Of a stretch of 64,000 bases of DNA, positions 1-7,718 are shown one piece after another. How positions within the stretch are numbered: position 1 is the first letter of the stretch; every line of letters starts with the position of its first letter. This stretch comes from Bin87 sp965220105 (GTDB taxonomy: Bacteria > Chloroflexota > Dehalococcoidia > Lucifugimonadales > UBA3495). The stretch is from the NCBI GenBank assembly GCA_965220105.1, contig OZ244811.1, forward strand, positions 2,046,001 to 2,110,000, in the 5' to 3' direction. The notes under the pieces were generated by a model. It was not told where the DNA came from. It was given only the letters and a program-made list of their open reading frames with translations, and ran no database searches. The position numbers were made by a program, and so were the translations under genes.

Positions 1-545
1 GGTTTCGGCACCTGGAATGAGTCGGCGTCCAGCACCATGATTCGCCCGTCGGGCCAGGCCAGCAGGTTCTTGTCGTTGACGTCGCCGACGGCGTAGCCGG
101 CGTCGTGCAGTTCTTGCATTGTGTCGGCGTACCTGATGACTATTTGTGCCATCAGTTCCTGCATTTCGCGCCGGCTCTTCAGGCTGATTCCCCGATGTTT
201 CTTTCGCAGTTTGCGGGAGGCGAACGAGGCGGCGGGGATGTAGCCGACCTCAGCCCGTTTCATGAGATAGCCGTGGGTCTCGCCGTCCAGGTCGGCGATC
301 AGCCGGGCTAGCGGCCAGGCGACCGTGCTGGGCGCTCTGCCGCCTGGAGGACGGCTCACCATCTGCCTGAGTTTCTTTTCGATGTGCGGTGGACGCATTC
401 CCCTGCGGTACACCTTGGCGACGATGTCTGGGTTGCCCGTGACCTCGTAGACCACGCCCTCGCCGCCCTCGCCAATTTGGGCGCCGAGCAGCACCCGCTG
501 GCCGTCCGGAAGCCGGTAGGCTTCATGCTGTTGACTCTGCTGCAT
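1..545 (-). CDS. Protein kinase-like protein of the TerY-P triad (3' end outside window)
   Basis: About 181 N-terminal residues are visible on the minus strand before the window edge. The protein has a glycine-rich loop GEGGEGVVYEV near residue 24, a lysine in VAKVY, a catalytic-loop-like segment HDAGYAVGDVNDKNLL and a DFG-like DADSF, so it follows the eukaryotic-type kinase plan with a diverged HRD motif. I chose the ATG at 545 because it gives the full glycine loop. It overlaps the end of the PP2C gene by 23 bp, implying coupled translation. In TerY-P loci a kinase of this type acts with a VWA protein and a PP2C phosphatase, and the same order is seen here. The family call is firm; the rest of the protein cannot be seen. 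Confidence 0.85.
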   Translation of the reverse strand, partial: MQQSQQHEAYRLPDGQRVLLGAQIGEGGEGVVYEVTGNPDIVAKVYRRGMRPPHIEKKLRQMVSRPPGGRAPSTVAWPLARLIADLDGETHGYLMKRAEVGYIPAASFASRKLRKKHRGISLKSRREMQELMAQIVIRYADTMQELHDAGYAVGDVNDKNLLAWPDGRIMVLDADSFQVPK

Positions 546-1383
546 CTTCGGCCTCCTTTCCGTCGTCTGAACGGACGTTTTGCCGGTGGTGTTCCGTCTC
601 CGGTGTCCGGTGCAGGAGGGTCGCCTGGAACATGGTGAGGTCGTCGTCGGTGCGCCGTCTCACCATGTCGCTGAGTAGCAGCCCTTGCATCTGCCGGAAC
701 GCCTTCTCCTGGCTGGGGTTGCTCTCCAGCCAGGAGAAGGTTCCGTCGAAGTACGGCGCGTGGGGCACGTTCCCGGGTTGTTGCAGCGTCAGGCTCATCA
801 TGCCGTCGGTGCAGAGCATGACGCGCTGTACCCCCGTGATCTCGTCGCTTACCGACATTCGGCAGACGGCGCCTTCCTCGGTGATGAACGATGTCTCGTT
901 GGCGTACTCGCCGTGCTGTGGCTCACTGGTCAGGATCCAGCCTTGATCGATGCCGACCACGCAGGCTCCGTCGCCAACCTGCGCGGACGCCGAGCGTCCG
1001 TCTACTTGGACAAACGCGGTGAGCGTGGCGGCGTATTCCCGCAGCGGGATCCCAGACGTTTCGACCTCGCGGACCACTGCGTCGCGCGCGGCGGCGAACG
1101 TCCGGCGGAGCAGTTGGTTCAGGTCCTGATCCGGCCTCTTCGTGATCCCCGCCCAGGCGTATCCCAGAGCGGCGGCGCCGGCGGCGTGCGCGCCTGCTCT
1201 GCTCTGCTGGGCGCTGCTCGCGCCGTCGCAGACCACGACCACGAGTCGGTCGGTTCCGGGCAGGGTTCGGTACCAGAGGGCGTCTTGGTTGGGGGCATCC
1301 CTCTTGACGTGCTTGGTTCCCGCCACACTGGCGGCAGCGACGAACCACCGGTTGACCTGGTCTAGATTTCGACTTCCAGCCAT
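523..1383 (-). CDS. PP2C-family serine/threonine phosphatase (TerY-P triad)
   Basis: This 286-aa protein carries the metal-binding motifs of PP2C phosphatases in order: KRDAPNQDA near residue 27, VVVVCDGASSA near 49, VGDGACVVG near 137, CTDGMM near 191, and RRTDDDLTMF near 244. It probably removes phosphate from serine or threonine in the cytoplasm, opposing the adjacent kinase. It starts 22 bp inside the end of the VWA gene and ends 23 bp inside the kinase gene, so the three genes form one translationally coupled block. No membrane segment is apparent. The set matches the TerY-P triad, a signalling module also reported as antiphage. Confidence 0.92.
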   Translation of the reverse strand: MAGSRNLDQVNRWFVAAASVAGTKHVKRDAPNQDALWYRTLPGTDRLVVVVCDGASSAQQSRAGAHAAGAAALGYAWAGITKRPDQDLNQLLRRTFAAARDAVVREVETSGIPLREYAATLTAFVQVDGRSASAQVGDGACVVGIDQGWILTSEPQHGEYANETSFITEEGAVCRMSVSDEITGVQRVMLCTDGMMSLTLQQPGNVPHAPYFDGTFSWLESNPSQEKAFRQMQGLLLSDMVRRRTDDDLTMFQATLLHRTPETEHHRQNVRSDDGKEAEDAAESTA

Positions 1384-2093
1384 GCGCTTGGATCCTCCAG
1401 TTTAATCTTGTCGCCGACGCCGGAGTTGGGCACCGCCACCATGGAGTTGGCCAGCCATTCGAGCAGTTCGTCGTAGGCCGCCGTCTTCATGGGCTGGGTG
1501 CGGTCGGTGATCTGCCGCAGTTGCGCCTTGGTACCGTCGTACTTGGCCGCGCCGTTGAGGATTACGAAGGTGTTCACGCCTTTGGCTTTCTCGGTCTCCC
1601 GCACTCTGCGGGCAGTGGCCGGCACCTCGTGGGCGTCGCCCATCATGCCATCGGTGAAGATGAGCATCCAGGGACGGAAGTAACCCACGCCGTTGGCCCG
1701 GTAGGTGGCTTTGCGGTTCTCGATCATGTCGAGGGCGCGGTTCACGGCTTCGCACATTTTAGTGCCGCCCCCCGCGAACAGCGGGCCTGGGTTCAACTCG
1801 TCAATGGAGCTGAACTCCTGCCGCACCTCCGTCTGGTGGTTGAAGGCGACCAGCGCTACCTCCACCCGCCTGGTGGCGACCGGGTCAGCGAGCACCGTAC
1901 AGCGGAACTTCTCGATGGCAGCGTTGAGCATCCCGATGTCTTCTTGCATGGAGCCAGACACGTCAACGACAAGCGCGACGGGGCAGCGGTCATCGTTGTT
2001 TTCGGCGAAGTTGCTCATCTGCTCGAAGGCGATATCATAGCCGTCGTTTGGTCCGAGGTAGTTTCTCTCAGGGTTCGATAGGTTCAGGGTCAT
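1362..2093 (-). CDS. VWA-domain protein, TerY-like
   Basis: This 243-aa protein has a complete von Willebrand A fold signature. The MIDAS motif DVSGSM lies near residue 44, a threonine in GGGTKMCEA near 111, and a metal-site aspartate in LIFTDGMMGDA near 143. Its length and sequence type match TerY proteins. The ATG at 2093 is preceded by a strong AGGAGGTGA site. VWA domains bind partners through a metal ion; in TerY-P loci the protein is thought to bridge the phosphatase and kinase. No signal peptide or membrane helix is seen, so it should be cytoplasmic, perhaps recruited to the membrane by the two upstream membrane proteins. Confidence 0.93.
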   Translation of the reverse strand: MTLNLSNPERNYLGPNDGYDIAFEQMSNFAENNDDRCPVALVVDVSGSMQEDIGMLNAAIEKFRCTVLADPVATRRVEVALVAFNHQTEVRQEFSSIDELNPGPLFAGGGTKMCEAVNRALDMIENRKATYRANGVGYFRPWMLIFTDGMMGDAHEVPATARRVRETEKAKGVNTFVILNGAAKYDGTKAQLRQITDRTQPMKTAAYDELLEWLANSMVAVPNSGVGDKIKLEDPSAWLEVEI

Positions 2094-2152
2094 TTCAATT
2101 CACCTCCTGGTGACTGGCGGGTTTGGGCCTTGCTGAACGTATGTTTCATATT

Positions 2153-2659
2153 TCAGGGTTGTGGAGCGTTTCCGGATGACCGGCCCAGCTGGACGTTTAT
2201 CCGGTTGTAGATGTTCTTGGTGATGGATTGGATGCGGCCGCGCGGTTCCGGTTTTCGGTGGACCCAGTCGACGAACATGAGGGACGGAATAAGCGCGGAC
2301 AGCAGCAGGGTGGTGAGGTATCCCAGCCAGACTTTCTCCAAAGAGACGCTGGCTATGACCGGATACAGGGCCACCAAGGCAAACAGGGTGATCGCGGTCT
2401 TGGTGCCTTGCGTTCCGCGCCACCTGAGCCACAGGTATGCGGCGCCCGCGACCATTATTCCGCCCGTCATGAGGAAGCCCATGACGTCTCCGAATCTCTG
2501 TAGATCGGAGCCGTTAGTGAGGTGCATTCCGAACACGGACACGGTGTTTCCGTAGTCCTCGGGGTACACCCAGGGCAGGCCGAAGGACATGATGATCAGG
2601 AAGGCGTGGACGACTCCGGCCCACCTTTTCTGCATCAGGTTCTCAACGTCAAGTTTCAA
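2153..2659 (-). CDS. Four-helix integral membrane protein of unknown function
   Basis: This 168-aa protein has about four hydrophobic helices, near residues 16-34, 58-78, 88-106 and 110-130. A charged C-terminal tail of about 40 residues is likely cytoplasmic. I do not recognise a named family. The start appears to be TTG at 2659, with AAGGAG eight bases upstream; the nearby ATG is in another frame. The TTG is supported by a decayed relative at 29502 that also begins with TTG behind a similar site. It lies 59 bp upstream of the VWA gene and shares its direction, so it probably belongs to the TerY-P operon. Confidence 0.8.
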   Translation of the reverse strand: MKLDVENLMQKRWAGVVHAFLIIMSFGLPWVYPEDYGNTVSVFGMHLTNGSDLQRFGDVMGFLMTGGIMVAGAAYLWLRWRGTQGTKTAITLFALVALYPVIASVSLEKVWLGYLTTLLLSALIPSLMFVDWVHRKPEPRGRIQSITKNIYNRINVQLGRSSGNAPQP

Positions 2660-2743
2660 TTCATAGACTCCTTGTTTCGGGGCTTGGCCCCGTCGGGGCC
2701 GTGCCGGTCTTTTCGGGTTGGCGTTGTTGCCCTGACGCTACGT

Positions 2744-3772
2744 TCAGCTGCTCTTCATGGCCTCGGCGAGGCCGGCGGTCTCCGCCTCAAAGGCGTACAG
2801 GCTTTCCAGGAGCAGTCCCACCTGCAGGGGAACGTCCAGGTCGTCGTACTCGGTTATCGCCTTGAAGTCGGACTGGTTCTTGTAGAATAGGATGAACGTG
2901 TTCATGTCCTCGATTTTCGACAGCGCTTCCGCCGACCGCATTTCCACATCCGAGGCCTGCTGGCGCCACTGGTCGTAGGCGTTGGTGTCGTTAACCAGCG
3001 ACAGCCACATTACCTCGCGCAGCCTGGGGTTGCCCTGTCTGTCGATGAGGGCAATCTGCTCCTCCCAGTACTCGGGCCACAGCTCGCGGGTGGCGTCGAT
3101 TCGCTCCACCAGTTCTTGGTGTTCGCGCTTGGCGGCTTTATACTGCGGCCTCCAGTTATCGACTATCCGGTCCATGGCTTCCCGGTGCTGGGTCAGCGCC
3201 CTGTCGCCCTGGATCTCGCGGGCCTTCTGGTTGAACGTCAGTGTGGGCGGAACCGCCCTTTCCGCGTCGTTGCCCTCGTCTTGGTCGTCCTTTTCGTCGA
3301 TCGACTCAGGCGCGTGCGACGCCCCGCCGTTGGTCGGATTAACCCCGTATGTAGGGCCGGAGACGGAGCCGGTGTTATTCGAACTGGCGTGCTCCGGCAT
3401 GGGGATCCTGCCCGGGGTGGTCGGCGAGGTATAGTCCAGCTGCGAGTTAGCGCCGCTGGTTGGCTCGTCGGCGTAGGCGTCGGGCGGCACCGCCTCAAGG
3501 CGTTCCACCTCGGGAATCAGCCCCTTGATGTCCGTGAAAGCGGCTCGCGTGTCGTCGACTTGACGGTTGACCCGGCTGGCGGCCTCGGCGACCTGCGCGC
3601 CGGCGTTTCCCTCGTGGTTGAAGACGGCGGCCGCAGCGGCCGACATGAGGAATACGGCGACCACCACGGCGAGCGCGATGGGCCGTTCGTCGTTCTTTCG
3701 TTTGCGGAACTTTCCGATCATTTTGTCGACCTCCTTCCACTCGATAATTGTCGTCGCCTTCGGCTTGCTCAT
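2744..3772 (-). CDS. Single-pass membrane protein with a large coiled-coil domain
   Basis: This 342-aa protein has a basic N-terminal segment (residues 17-30), one transmembrane helix at about 31-51, a linker rich in proline, serine and asparagine, an acidic stretch near 165-175, and a long charged helical domain (about 190-340) with coiled-coil character. I took the ATG at 3772, which has GAGG seven bases upstream, rather than the TTG at 3787. No family is recognised. It is co-directional with the four-helix protein and the TerY-P triad. A homologous but broken gene pair in the same order lies at 29.1-29.7 kb, suggesting the two membrane genes work together. Confidence 0.8.
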   Translation of the reverse strand: MSKPKATTIIEWKEVDKMIGKFRKRKNDERPIALAVVVAVFLMSAAAAAVFNHEGNAGAQVAEAASRVNRQVDDTRAAFTDIKGLIPEVERLEAVPPDAYADEPTSGANSQLDYTSPTTPGRIPMPEHASSNNTGSVSGPTYGVNPTNGGASHAPESIDEKDDQDEGNDAERAVPPTLTFNQKAREIQGDRALTQHREAMDRIVDNWRPQYKAAKREHQELVERIDATRELWPEYWEEQIALIDRQGNPRLREVMWLSLVNDTNAYDQWRQQASDVEMRSAEALSKIEDMNTFILFYKNQSDFKAITEYDDLDVPLQVGLLLESLYAFEAETAGLAEAMKSS

Positions 3773-3870
3773 TTGATCGCCTCGCAACAGGGGCTCAATC
3801 TCCTCCTGGGCAAAACAGACCTCAGAAACGCAGCCCCCAGAGTACGTCTCCGTCTGAGGCTGTGTTGTCG

Positions 3871-3975
3871 TTAAATCCGCTGCTCGCCAGCAGCCTTAGC
3901 CTCCCGAACGATGTACCGGATCGCGTTCTTCGTTTCCTGGCGGCGGGCTATTGGCGAGGTATCTCCCGGCATCAT
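3871..3975 (-). CDS. Small ORF, 34 aa, coupled to the ORF before it
   Basis: Minus-strand reading gives a 34-residue basic peptide beginning MMPGDTSPIARRQETKNAIR and ending in TAA. Its first ATG overlaps the TGA of the preceding ORF as ATGA, the usual arrangement for coupled translation. The C-terminal half could form a single amphipathic helix. I do not recognise it. It lies about 100 bp upstream of the coiled-coil membrane gene, in the same direction. Confidence 0.4.
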   Translation of the reverse strand: MMPGDTSPIARRQETKNAIRYIVREAKAAGEQRI

Positions 3976-4103
3976 GCCACCAGCGTCCGCGGCGCCACCC
4001 GGAAGCAGCCGCTGGTGGTCTCCAGGACGAGGAGCGCCATACCCCGCTCCCCCGGGACGGCGTGTCCTACGACATCGCCCACTCGCGCACCCTCACGGTG
4101 CAT
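3972..4103 (-). CDS. Small ORF, 43 aa, hypothetical
   Basis: This minus-strand ORF encodes a hydrophobic peptide with the segment HAVPGERGMALLVLETTSG. The ATG at 4103 is a choice; the frame is open up to 4166 and no strong ribosome site decides it. It overlaps the end of the upstream 111-aa ORF in a different frame, and its stop is fused ATGA-style to the next small ORF. It could instead be the frameshifted tail of the 111-aa gene. Confidence 0.35.
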   Translation of the reverse strand: MHREGARVGDVVGHAVPGERGMALLVLETTSGCFRVAPRTLVA

Positions 4104-4402
4104 GGGATCATCACATCCAGTGCCTGGAGTCGCTGTACTCGGTGCCGACCCACCTCTGCCCGCCAAGACGAGAGGTGGCGGTAGTCATCGATTTCAACCT
4201 CTCCCACCGCCGCGCGGGCTGGCGCCACATGAGTGAAGCTGTCCCCCAGGTCGTTGGCTTTGCGCACAGTAGAGCTGGTCGCTGCGGTCAGGTCATTGGC
4301 CTCGTCGCGGCCTTCGCTCCACCGGTCGGCCACGACCGGCAGCGCCACGGATTCGATCACCACGGCTGATGCGGCGATGGCTCCGATGGTTAGTAAGCCC
4401 AT
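4067..4402 (-). CDS. Small membrane-anchored hypothetical protein
   Basis: The ATG at 4402 is preceded by an excellent AGGAGGTGA site, so I prefer it to the in-frame ATG at 4426. The 111-aa product starts with a hydrophobic helix (residues 2-20, LLTIGAIAASAVVIESVAL) that should anchor it in the membrane, followed by a polar domain of about 85 residues. No known family is evident. It lies between two other small ORFs in the leader part of the TerY-P operon. The good ribosome site argues that it is real. Confidence 0.55.
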   Translation of the reverse strand: MGLLTIGAIAASAVVIESVALPVVADRWSEGRDEANDLTAATSSTVRKANDLGDSFTHVAPARAAVGEVEIDDYRHLSSWRAEVGRHRVQRLQALDVMIPCTVRVREWAMS

Positions 4403-4444
4403 ATCTTCACCTCCTGCGGCTTTCATTCGACGGATCCCTGGTAT

Positions 4445-4756
4445 TCATGAACTCCGTCTTCGCTCCGTTGCACGCGGCCTCTCCGAAGGCAATGTTGCGC
4501 CCGCTGAACTTGTCCGGTTCCACCCCTGGCCATCATCTTGGTCCTTGTCTCCACCATTGGACACGTCTCCGAACGGCCCTTCGTTGCCTGGATGGTAGCC
4601 ATCGGTCTGCTGGTCGAAACTGCTTTTGGCGAAAGCGCGGGACCGGCCTGTCCTCGACCGTTGATGGTGTCGAGCAGCGGCGCCCGACCCGTTGGACTCG
4701 CAGGCGATGACATTCCCATTAGCTGGGGTAACGCGGATTGGCTTCCAAACAGTCAT
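4445..4756 (-). CDS. Hydrophilic hypothetical protein, first ORF of the TerY-P transcription unit
   Basis: This 103-aa ORF begins MTVWKPIRVTPANGNVIACE, with AGGAGG eleven bases upstream of the ATG at 4756. The rest is polar, rich in serine, glycine and arginine and probably disordered. I recognise no domain. It is the first ORF after a promoter-like sequence at about 4832-4862 and ends 42 bp before the next start. The N-terminal 20 residues look the most protein-like. Confidence 0.45.
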   Translation of the reverse strand: MTVWKPIRVTPANGNVIACESNGSGAAARHHQRSRTGRSRAFAKSSFDQQTDGYHPGNEGPFGDVSNGGDKDQDDGQGWNRTSSAGATLPSERPRATERRRSS

Positions 4757-4831
4757 GCTCGTATCAGCCTCCTGATATGGATGCAATGTTACTTCAATAT
4801 GGCATGGTATCGTGCCAGAATCAACATATCC

Positions 4832-4862
4832 ATTATATCAGCGACACATAAAAGTACGGCAA
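4832..4862 (-). promoter_or_regulatory. Candidate promoter for the TerY-P operon
   Basis: On the minus strand a perfect TATAAT (4832-4837) lies 19 bases downstream of TTGCCG (4857-4862), a fair match to TTGACA. The spacer is slightly long. It sits about 75 bp before the first operon ORF in an AT-rich pocket of otherwise GC-rich DNA. Confidence 0.4.
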
Positions 4863-4897
4863 AAGGACACAGGTAATATACTTCATTCAGTACTAAT

Positions 4898-4963
4898 ACT
4901 TTTCCCTGCTGCTACTTTTAGAAGGACGGTACTTTGTCCTGCTGCTACTATTAGAAGGAGGGC
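4898..4963. repeat. Two tandem 33-bp direct repeats upstream of the TerY-P promoter
   Basis: Units at 4898-4930 and 4931-4963 share the core CCTGCTGCTACT followed by TTAGAAGGA, with about five differences over 33 bp. They end about 35 bp upstream of the candidate -35 box, as expected for regulator-binding repeats, but no regulator is identified. Confidence 0.6.
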
Positions 4964-5042
4964 GCGTCCGCGCCGGATCATTTGCCCTACCCTGATCGGC
5001 AGGACCGATTGTCATCAATCAGTAATCGTCGGCTCGACGGCA

Positions 5043-6282
5043 TACCAAACCGAAGCCAAGGTGAAACCCGCATCAGCATTGCGTAGAATCGAGGCAGTTG
5101 AGTTGGTGGGTCAGGAGATCCGGGTGGGGGTTGCTGCTGGGCATGAAGGCGATGCAGGCACTGCCGTGACGGTAGCGATTTGATGAGGCTGAGGTGCGGC
5201 GACGGATTAACCTGACGCCGACGCCTCCGGAACGAGAACGGTGGCGCGCGTTGTGGCTGTTGTCGCGGGACTGGACCGCAGAGGCGGTGGCCGAGGCGGT
5301 GGCTGGAATGCCCATACCATTGGCCAATGGGCGGCCGCTTTTGGGCAGGGAGATCCCCAAGGGCTGGTTTTGAGCAGAGTGGGGGTTCCCCCGCCCTGGA
5401 CGTGAAGCATCAGGCCCAGTTGAAAGCGGCGGTGCAGGAAGTGCCGGAACAAGTAGGCATAGACCTGTCCAACTGGAACTGGAAGGCGGCGCACCGGTTT
5501 GTACAGAAGCGCCTTGGGTTGGCACTGAGCCGCAGCAGTTGTCTGAACTACCTGCACCGGTTGGATTTGTGCTGAAACGGCCCAACAAGCGTTTGCGCAA
5601 GGCGGACCCGATGCGGCGCGAAGCCTTTGTGGCGGAGCATGCCGCCCTGACGACGGCGGTGCGACGGACGGGAGGCGAGATATTCTTCGCTGACGAGGCC
5701 CACGTTCAGGCGGATACAGAGCTGCACGGCAGGTGGGTGCTGAAGGGAGAACCGGCCTTCGTGGGTTCGACCAGCCCGCGCCGGGGGGAGAGGGCCAGCT
5801 ACCACTCGGCGGTGTGTCTGGAGACTGGCGAGGCGGAGGTGATGGAACTAACGGGCAACAGCAACGCCGCCACCTCCACCGCCTTCCGGCAGCAACTGCG
5901 GGCACGGCACGCCGAACCGCTAACGGTGATTGGGGACAATTCCCCAGCCCATCAAGGTGATACCGTGCGGGCTTACTTGGCCACGCCCTGATTGCGACTG
6001 AGCCTGGTGAACCTGCCCTGCTACAATCCAGACTTCAACGCCGATGAGGCCATTTGGGGCTGGGCGCGCCAGGAGGTTACCGCCAACCTGTGCCTGGGCG
6101 CCAAAGCCGTGGTGCAGGACAACGTGGGTGACTTTTTCACCGATATGTCCAACCGACGCACGAAAAATGAAATGCCGATGCCGGACCGTGCCGCAGGCTC
6201 GCGCAGCAGAACTGACACGGAGCGACCGAACCGATTTCCACCACCCCGCAAATGTACATCCCACCTTGGCTTCAGTTTAGTA
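5043..6282 (+). mobile_element. IS630-family element, inactive, with 21-bp terminal inverted repeats
   Basis: The left end (5043-5063) and right end (6262-6282) are inverted copies of a sequence containing AAGCCAAGGTG, and both outer edges are TA, as in IS630/Tc1-mariner elements. The interior holds a broken transposase. The same ends bound the 156-bp miniature element at 7322-7477. Confidence 0.75.
5190..6220 (+). pseudogene. IS630-family transposase, degraded
   Basis: Coding pieces in at least three frames assemble into one IS630-type transposase. An N-terminal helix-turn-helix part with RERWRALWLLSRDWTAEAV lies near 5235-5290. The next pieces run 5327-5575 and 5539-5990. The tail contains NADEAIWGWARQEVTANLC. 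The catalytic triad is recognisable: FADEAHVQAD, VIGDNSPAH, then the glutamate of NADEAIWGW. Two frame changes and an in-frame TGA near 5988 break it, so it cannot make an active enzyme. Confidence 0.8.
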
Positions 6283-6340
6283 TTGAGTCAAACCTGCATT
6301 GGCAGATGAAGGGCGAGACAGGCCATGGTTGCTACGCTGA

Positions 6341-7320
6341 ATGGCAAATAGCGGTGCGGGAGGTGCGGCATCCATGGTCCAAGAGAAATATGCGGTACGG
6401 TTGTCATCGGAAGATCGGGAGCAATTGCGGGGATTGATCCATAGTGGGCGGCATTCTGCTCGGATCATCAATCGGGGGCGCATCCTGCTCAAGACTGACG
6501 AGGGCTGGAGCGCTTCTCAAGTGGCGGCGGCCCTGGATACGTCGCCGCGCACGGTGTTCCGCACCAGGCGGCGGTACGCCGAGGAAGGATTGGACGGCGT
6601 ACTGCACGACCACCCCCAGGCCAACCGTTATCGCAAGCTGGACGATCAGGGTGAAGCCCACCTGATTGCCCTGGCGTGCAGCGACGCCCCCGAGGGCCAT
6701 GAGCACTGGACCCTGCGTTTGCTGGCGGACAAGGTGGTGGAATTGGGGTTGGTGCCATCGCTATCCCACGAGACAGTGCGGCTGCGCCTCAAAAAAACAC
6801 CCTCCAGCCCTGGCGGATGCGGCAGTGGTGCATCTCCCAGATGAACGGGGAGTTCGTGGCGGCCATGGAGGACGTGCTGGATCTGTATGCCGAACCCTAC
6901 GACCCCCACCGGCCGGTGGTGTGCTTCGACGAGACCTCCACCCAACTGCTGGCCGAAGTCAGGGCGCCCTTGCCCGCCCAACCGGGACGACCGCGACGGC
7001 AGGACTACGAGTATCGCCGCGGCGGCACCCGCAACATCTTCCTGGCCTGTGAGCCCCTGGCCGGCTGGCGGCATGTGGCGATCACGGAACGCCGCACCAT
7101 GCCGGACTTTGCCCACCAGATGCGCTGGCTGGTGGATGAGGCCTACCCCGACGCGACCGTGGTCCGCGTGGTGCTGGATAACCTGAACACTCACCGCATG
7201 GCGTCCCTTTACGAGACCGAGCGCAACGCAGCGGGTGTTTTCATCAACTGGCGCTTCAGCACCCAGGACGCCAGAACCAAACTGCATCGCCTCTATCCCT
7301 TCAATTCCAAGATCGATTGA
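6341..7320 (+). pseudogene. IS630-family transposase with frameshift site and internal deletion
   Basis: ORF A (6341-6844) holds the helix-turn-helix region; ORF B (about 6794-7320) holds the catalytic core with VVCFDETSTQ and VLDNLNTH. The frames join by a -1 shift at seven adenines, 6791-6797, the same place as in the copy at 44.3 kb. Compared with that copy, about 65 residues are missing after residue RMASLYET. The lost stretch includes the third catalytic residue, so the protein would be inactive even if the shift occurs. It sits directly between the element ending at 6282 and the miniature element starting at 7322. Confidence 0.8.
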
Positions 7321-7321
7321 G

Positions 7322-7477
7322 TACTAAACTAAAGCCAAGGTGAAATGCGCAGATGGTGGGGGTCAAACGACGGAGCCGGGTCGTTCTCCAAGTACGGATG
7401 AGAGGGATTCACGGGCTTAGCCCAGCTGATCATCATCGCCACTTAAATGTACATCCCACCTTGGCTTTAGTTTAGTA
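7322..7477. mobile_element. 156-bp miniature inverted-repeat element (IS630-type ends)
   Basis: Both ends are 21-bp inverted repeats (7322-7342 and 7457-7477) containing TAAAGCCAAGGTG, near-identical to the ends of the IS630 relic at 5043-6282. The interior of about 114 bp has no ORF. This is the form expected of a non-autonomous derivative moved by that IS630's transposase. Confidence 0.7.
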
Positions 7478-7602
7478 GACCAACTTCTTTGTTATGACGG
7501 GTGAAATGCAGGGTTACTCGGCGAATTTCTGCGTAGGCCCAGTAGGTCAGGGCAGAGCCCCAGTACCAATCAACTCATCATTACAAAGATTTCGGACTAC
7601 TA
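7476..7602 (+). mobile_element. 127-bp miniature element A, left copy
   Basis: The unit begins TAGACCAACTTCTTTG and ends at a CTAG centred on 7601. An apparently identical copy lies in inverted orientation at 8970-9098. Its two ends are themselves imperfect inverted repeats, so it is a MITE-like unit. At its right edge it meets element B to form a long palindrome (7570-7631). Confidence 0.7.
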
Positions 7603-7718
7603 GTGGTCCGAAATCTTTGTAATGATGAGTTGCTGGCTTCGTCCTGGTTCTCCAGCGAAGTCGGTCTAAAGCAAGGCGTGAAGACGGATTCCCATCATTT
7701 CAAAGCGGTTGGTCTACT
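7602..7718 (+). mobile_element. About 117-bp miniature element B
   Basis: This unit lies between CTAG sites at 7600-7603 and 7717-7720. Its left end reads GGTCCGAAATCTTTG and its right end, inverted, TAGACCAACCGCTTTG, closely resembling the ends of element A with a different middle. No ORF is present. Confidence 0.55.
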
